A stretch of DNA of 64,000 bases, taken from the NCBI GenBank assembly GCA_009782915.1, contig WRIC01000009.1, positions 26,154 through 90,153 of the forward strand, given 5' to 3'. Below are positions 62,301-64,000 of this stretch, in pieces (positions within the stretch are counted from its first letter, which is position 1; each line of letters begins with the position of its first letter). The DNA comes from Propionibacteriaceae bacterium. GTDB taxonomy: Bacteria > Actinomycetota > Actinomycetes > Propionibacteriales > Propionibacteriaceae. The translations under genes and the position numbers were made by a program. Under the pieces are notes generated by a model, which was given only the letters and a program-made list of their open reading frames with translations, was not told the DNA's origin and made no database searches.

Positions 62301-62334
62301 CTTTCTTTCATCCTGCAAGTATTGCGCTATCCAT

Positions 62335-63105
62335 CTACGGCGCCGTACGGCAATGGAAAACATCCCCAGCATAGAAGGTTCGGATATCCCCTGAGACCTC
62401 CACCAGTAGTGCCCCATCCTCGTTGATATCCACCGCTCGCCCACTGACAACCACGTGCTCGTCCACGGAGATGTCCACATCACGGCCCAGGGTGGCACTG
62501 AGTTTCCGGTAGTCATCCAAGAGCAGATGATCACGGTGACCCATCATGTCCAGTCGCGTACCCACACAGTTGAGCACCTCAACAATGACATCCTCGTTGG
62601 TGGTCGTGACCCCAGCCATGGCCAAAGAAATCGCGGTATCCACACCGATCTCCTGGGCTGACTGGGACACATTGACACCGACACCCACCACTGCGATGCC
62701 CTGAACAATACGTACGCGAATCCCACACAACTTCTTGTCACCGATGAGAACATCATTCGGCCATTTCACTTGCGCAGTTCCCCCGATGATGGTGACCGCA
62801 TCCACCACACCCACTCCCACAGCCAGAGGGATCAAGCCCAATGAGTGGGCAAACCTCTCCACAGGAAGGGCCAGCGACATCGCAACAGCCGTACCGGGAG
62901 GGAAAAACCAACCACGGCCCAACCGCCCACCACCGGAGGTCTGTTCTGTAGAGATCAGAACCTTGTACGGCGGGCACCCGTGGCTCACTCGCATAGCCAA
63001 CTCGTCGTCGGTTGAGGTCACTGTGGGAAGGAATTCCAATTCCCAGGGGCAAGAATCACCGGTCAACCGCGACGCGTGGGAGGAAAAACTCTGTTCAGTG
63101 ACCAT
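62335..63105 (-). CDS. birA: Biotin--[acetyl-CoA-carboxylase] ligase
   Basis: STDDELAMRV, STEQTSGGGRLGRGWFFPPGTAVAMSLAL, VKWPNDVLIGDKKLCGI; start at MVTEQSF. Confidence 0.9.
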   Translation of the reverse strand: MVTEQSFSSHASRLTGDSCPWELEFLPTVTSTDDELAMRVSHGCPPYKVLISTEQTSGGGRLGRGWFFPPGTAVAMSLALPVERFAHSLGLIPLAVGVGVVDAVTIIGGTAQVKWPNDVLIGDKKLCGIRVRIVQGIAVVGVGVNVSQSAQEIGVDTAISLAMAGVTTTNEDVIVEVLNCVGTRLDMMGHRDHLLLDDYRKLSATLGRDVDISVDEHVVVSGRAVDINEDGALLVEVSGDIRTFYAGDVFHCRTAP

Positions 63106-63123
63106 GCCTGGTACCGTAGCAGA

Positions 63124-63723
63124 ATGAGAGTCATCCTCGCTTCGGCTTCCCCCGCACGCCTGCAAACCCTACGCAACGCCGGCATCAATCCTGAGGTCAT
63201 CGTCTCCGAGGTTGACGAATCAGTGTTCACCGCCGCCACCCCCTCAGAGTTGGCCTGCCTGCTGGCTGAGAAGAAAGCTGAGGAAGTATTCACTCGACTT
63301 GGCTCCCCAGCTGACACCATCATCATTGGATGTGACTCTATCCTCGACTTTGAGGGGCGACCTCAGGGAAAACCTGGTTCTCCTGAGGCGGCTGTTGAGC
63401 TTCTTCGCCGTACGCGCCGCCGTTCCGGTGTCCTGGTGACTGGACACCACATCATTGTCTCCACCGACAGGGTCCAACGAGTCAACCGCGGGGGAAAAAC
63501 CATCATCCATGTGGCAGACCTCTCCGATGAAGAGATCGATGCCTATGTTGCCACCGGTGAACCCGAACATGTCGCCGGTGGGTTCACCATCGACGCCCTG
63601 GGTGGCCCCTTCATCACCGGCATCGAAGGTGACCCCCACAACGTGGTGGGCTTGTCCCTTCCGCTAGTACGCATGATGCTCGCCGACTGCGGTATCCAGT
63701 GGACCTCCCTGTGGGGAGCGTAA
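63124..63723 (+). CDS. maf: Maf family nucleotide pyrophosphatase
   Basis: MRVILASASPARLQTLRNAGINPEVIVSEVDE, GCDSILDFEGRPQGKPGSPEAA, VAGGFTIDALGGPFITGIEGDPHNVVGLSL. Confidence 0.95.
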   Translation: MRVILASASPARLQTLRNAGINPEVIVSEVDESVFTAATPSELACLLAEKKAEEVFTRLGSPADTIIIGCDSILDFEGRPQGKPGSPEAAVELLRRTRRRSGVLVTGHHIIVSTDRVQRVNRGGKTIIHVADLSDEEIDAYVATGEPEHVAGGFTIDALGGPFITGIEGDPHNVVGLSLPLVRMMLADCGIQWTSLWGA

Positions 63724-63766
63724 GTACGCTCAATCCCGATCTGGCATATGAGCACACCTCTTCCCC

Positions 63767-64000
63767 CGTCTGCGGAGCACTGCGAGTCGCGCTGACGCGC
63801 TCTGCAGCACAGGCTCCACGACTCGCAACAACTCCCGCGTCACCCTGCGGAGCGGAGCGACTCGCAGGGTCCAGACTACCCAGTTGTTCGAATTCAGCCT
63901 CCCCCGTCACCCTGCGCGAAGTCGCAGGGCCCAGACTACCCAGTTGTTCGAATTCAGCCTCCCCCCGTCACCCTGCGCGAAGTCGCAGGGTCCAGACTAA
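63767..64000. repeat. Family-A repeat cluster continuing past the window edge
   Basis: Long-arm variant plus ~67-bp tandem units (CCCCGTCACCCTGCG...AGGGYCCAGACTACCCAGTTGTTCGAATTCAGCCT). Confidence 0.92.

Overview
64-kb chromosomal window from an actinobacterium. WhiA, an ANTAR regulator, a mycothiol-dependent maleylpyruvate isomerase-like protein, DUF3618 and the gene order all point that way; Propionibacteriales is only a guess. Most of it is housekeeping: tpiA-pgk-gap-whiA-yvcK-rapZ-uvrC-uvrA, uvrB-coaE-rpsA, polA, pncB/purE, rne, malQ, proA/proB, fadD, dinB-folA, rdgB-rph-murI, birA/maf and two tRNA-Leu genes. About 29-44 kb is a surface-glycan locus, visibly AT-rich over ~29-38.5 kb, with a PglF/E/D/C-like UDP-bacillosamine module, glycosyltransferases, a Wzy-like and a Wzx-like protein, a pyruvyltransferase, a cysteine-less FrhB-like protein, Ugd and a CpsA/LCP protein. 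No transposase, RAYT gene or CRISPR array was recognised. The most notable unexplained signals are: (1) a dispersed ~92-bp MITE/BIME-like element with CCGTC...GACGG ends, whose two arms each fold into their own hairpin; stem sequences change by compensatory substitutions between copies, copies occur in tandem arrays, and they have been co-opted as the C-terminal codons of murI and probably of a feoC-like gene; (2) a second 'GTGACAAAAGGGGACGG' repeat family that forms a 54-bp near-perfect palindrome between proB and proA; (3) a FeoB permease with no GTPase domain, translationally coupled to a FeoC-like Cys protein, with a DtxR/IdeR-type box abutting its start codon; (4) a 24-bp palindromic operator candidate overlapping the RBS of fadD. 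All calls were made by reading the sequence; no database searches were run.
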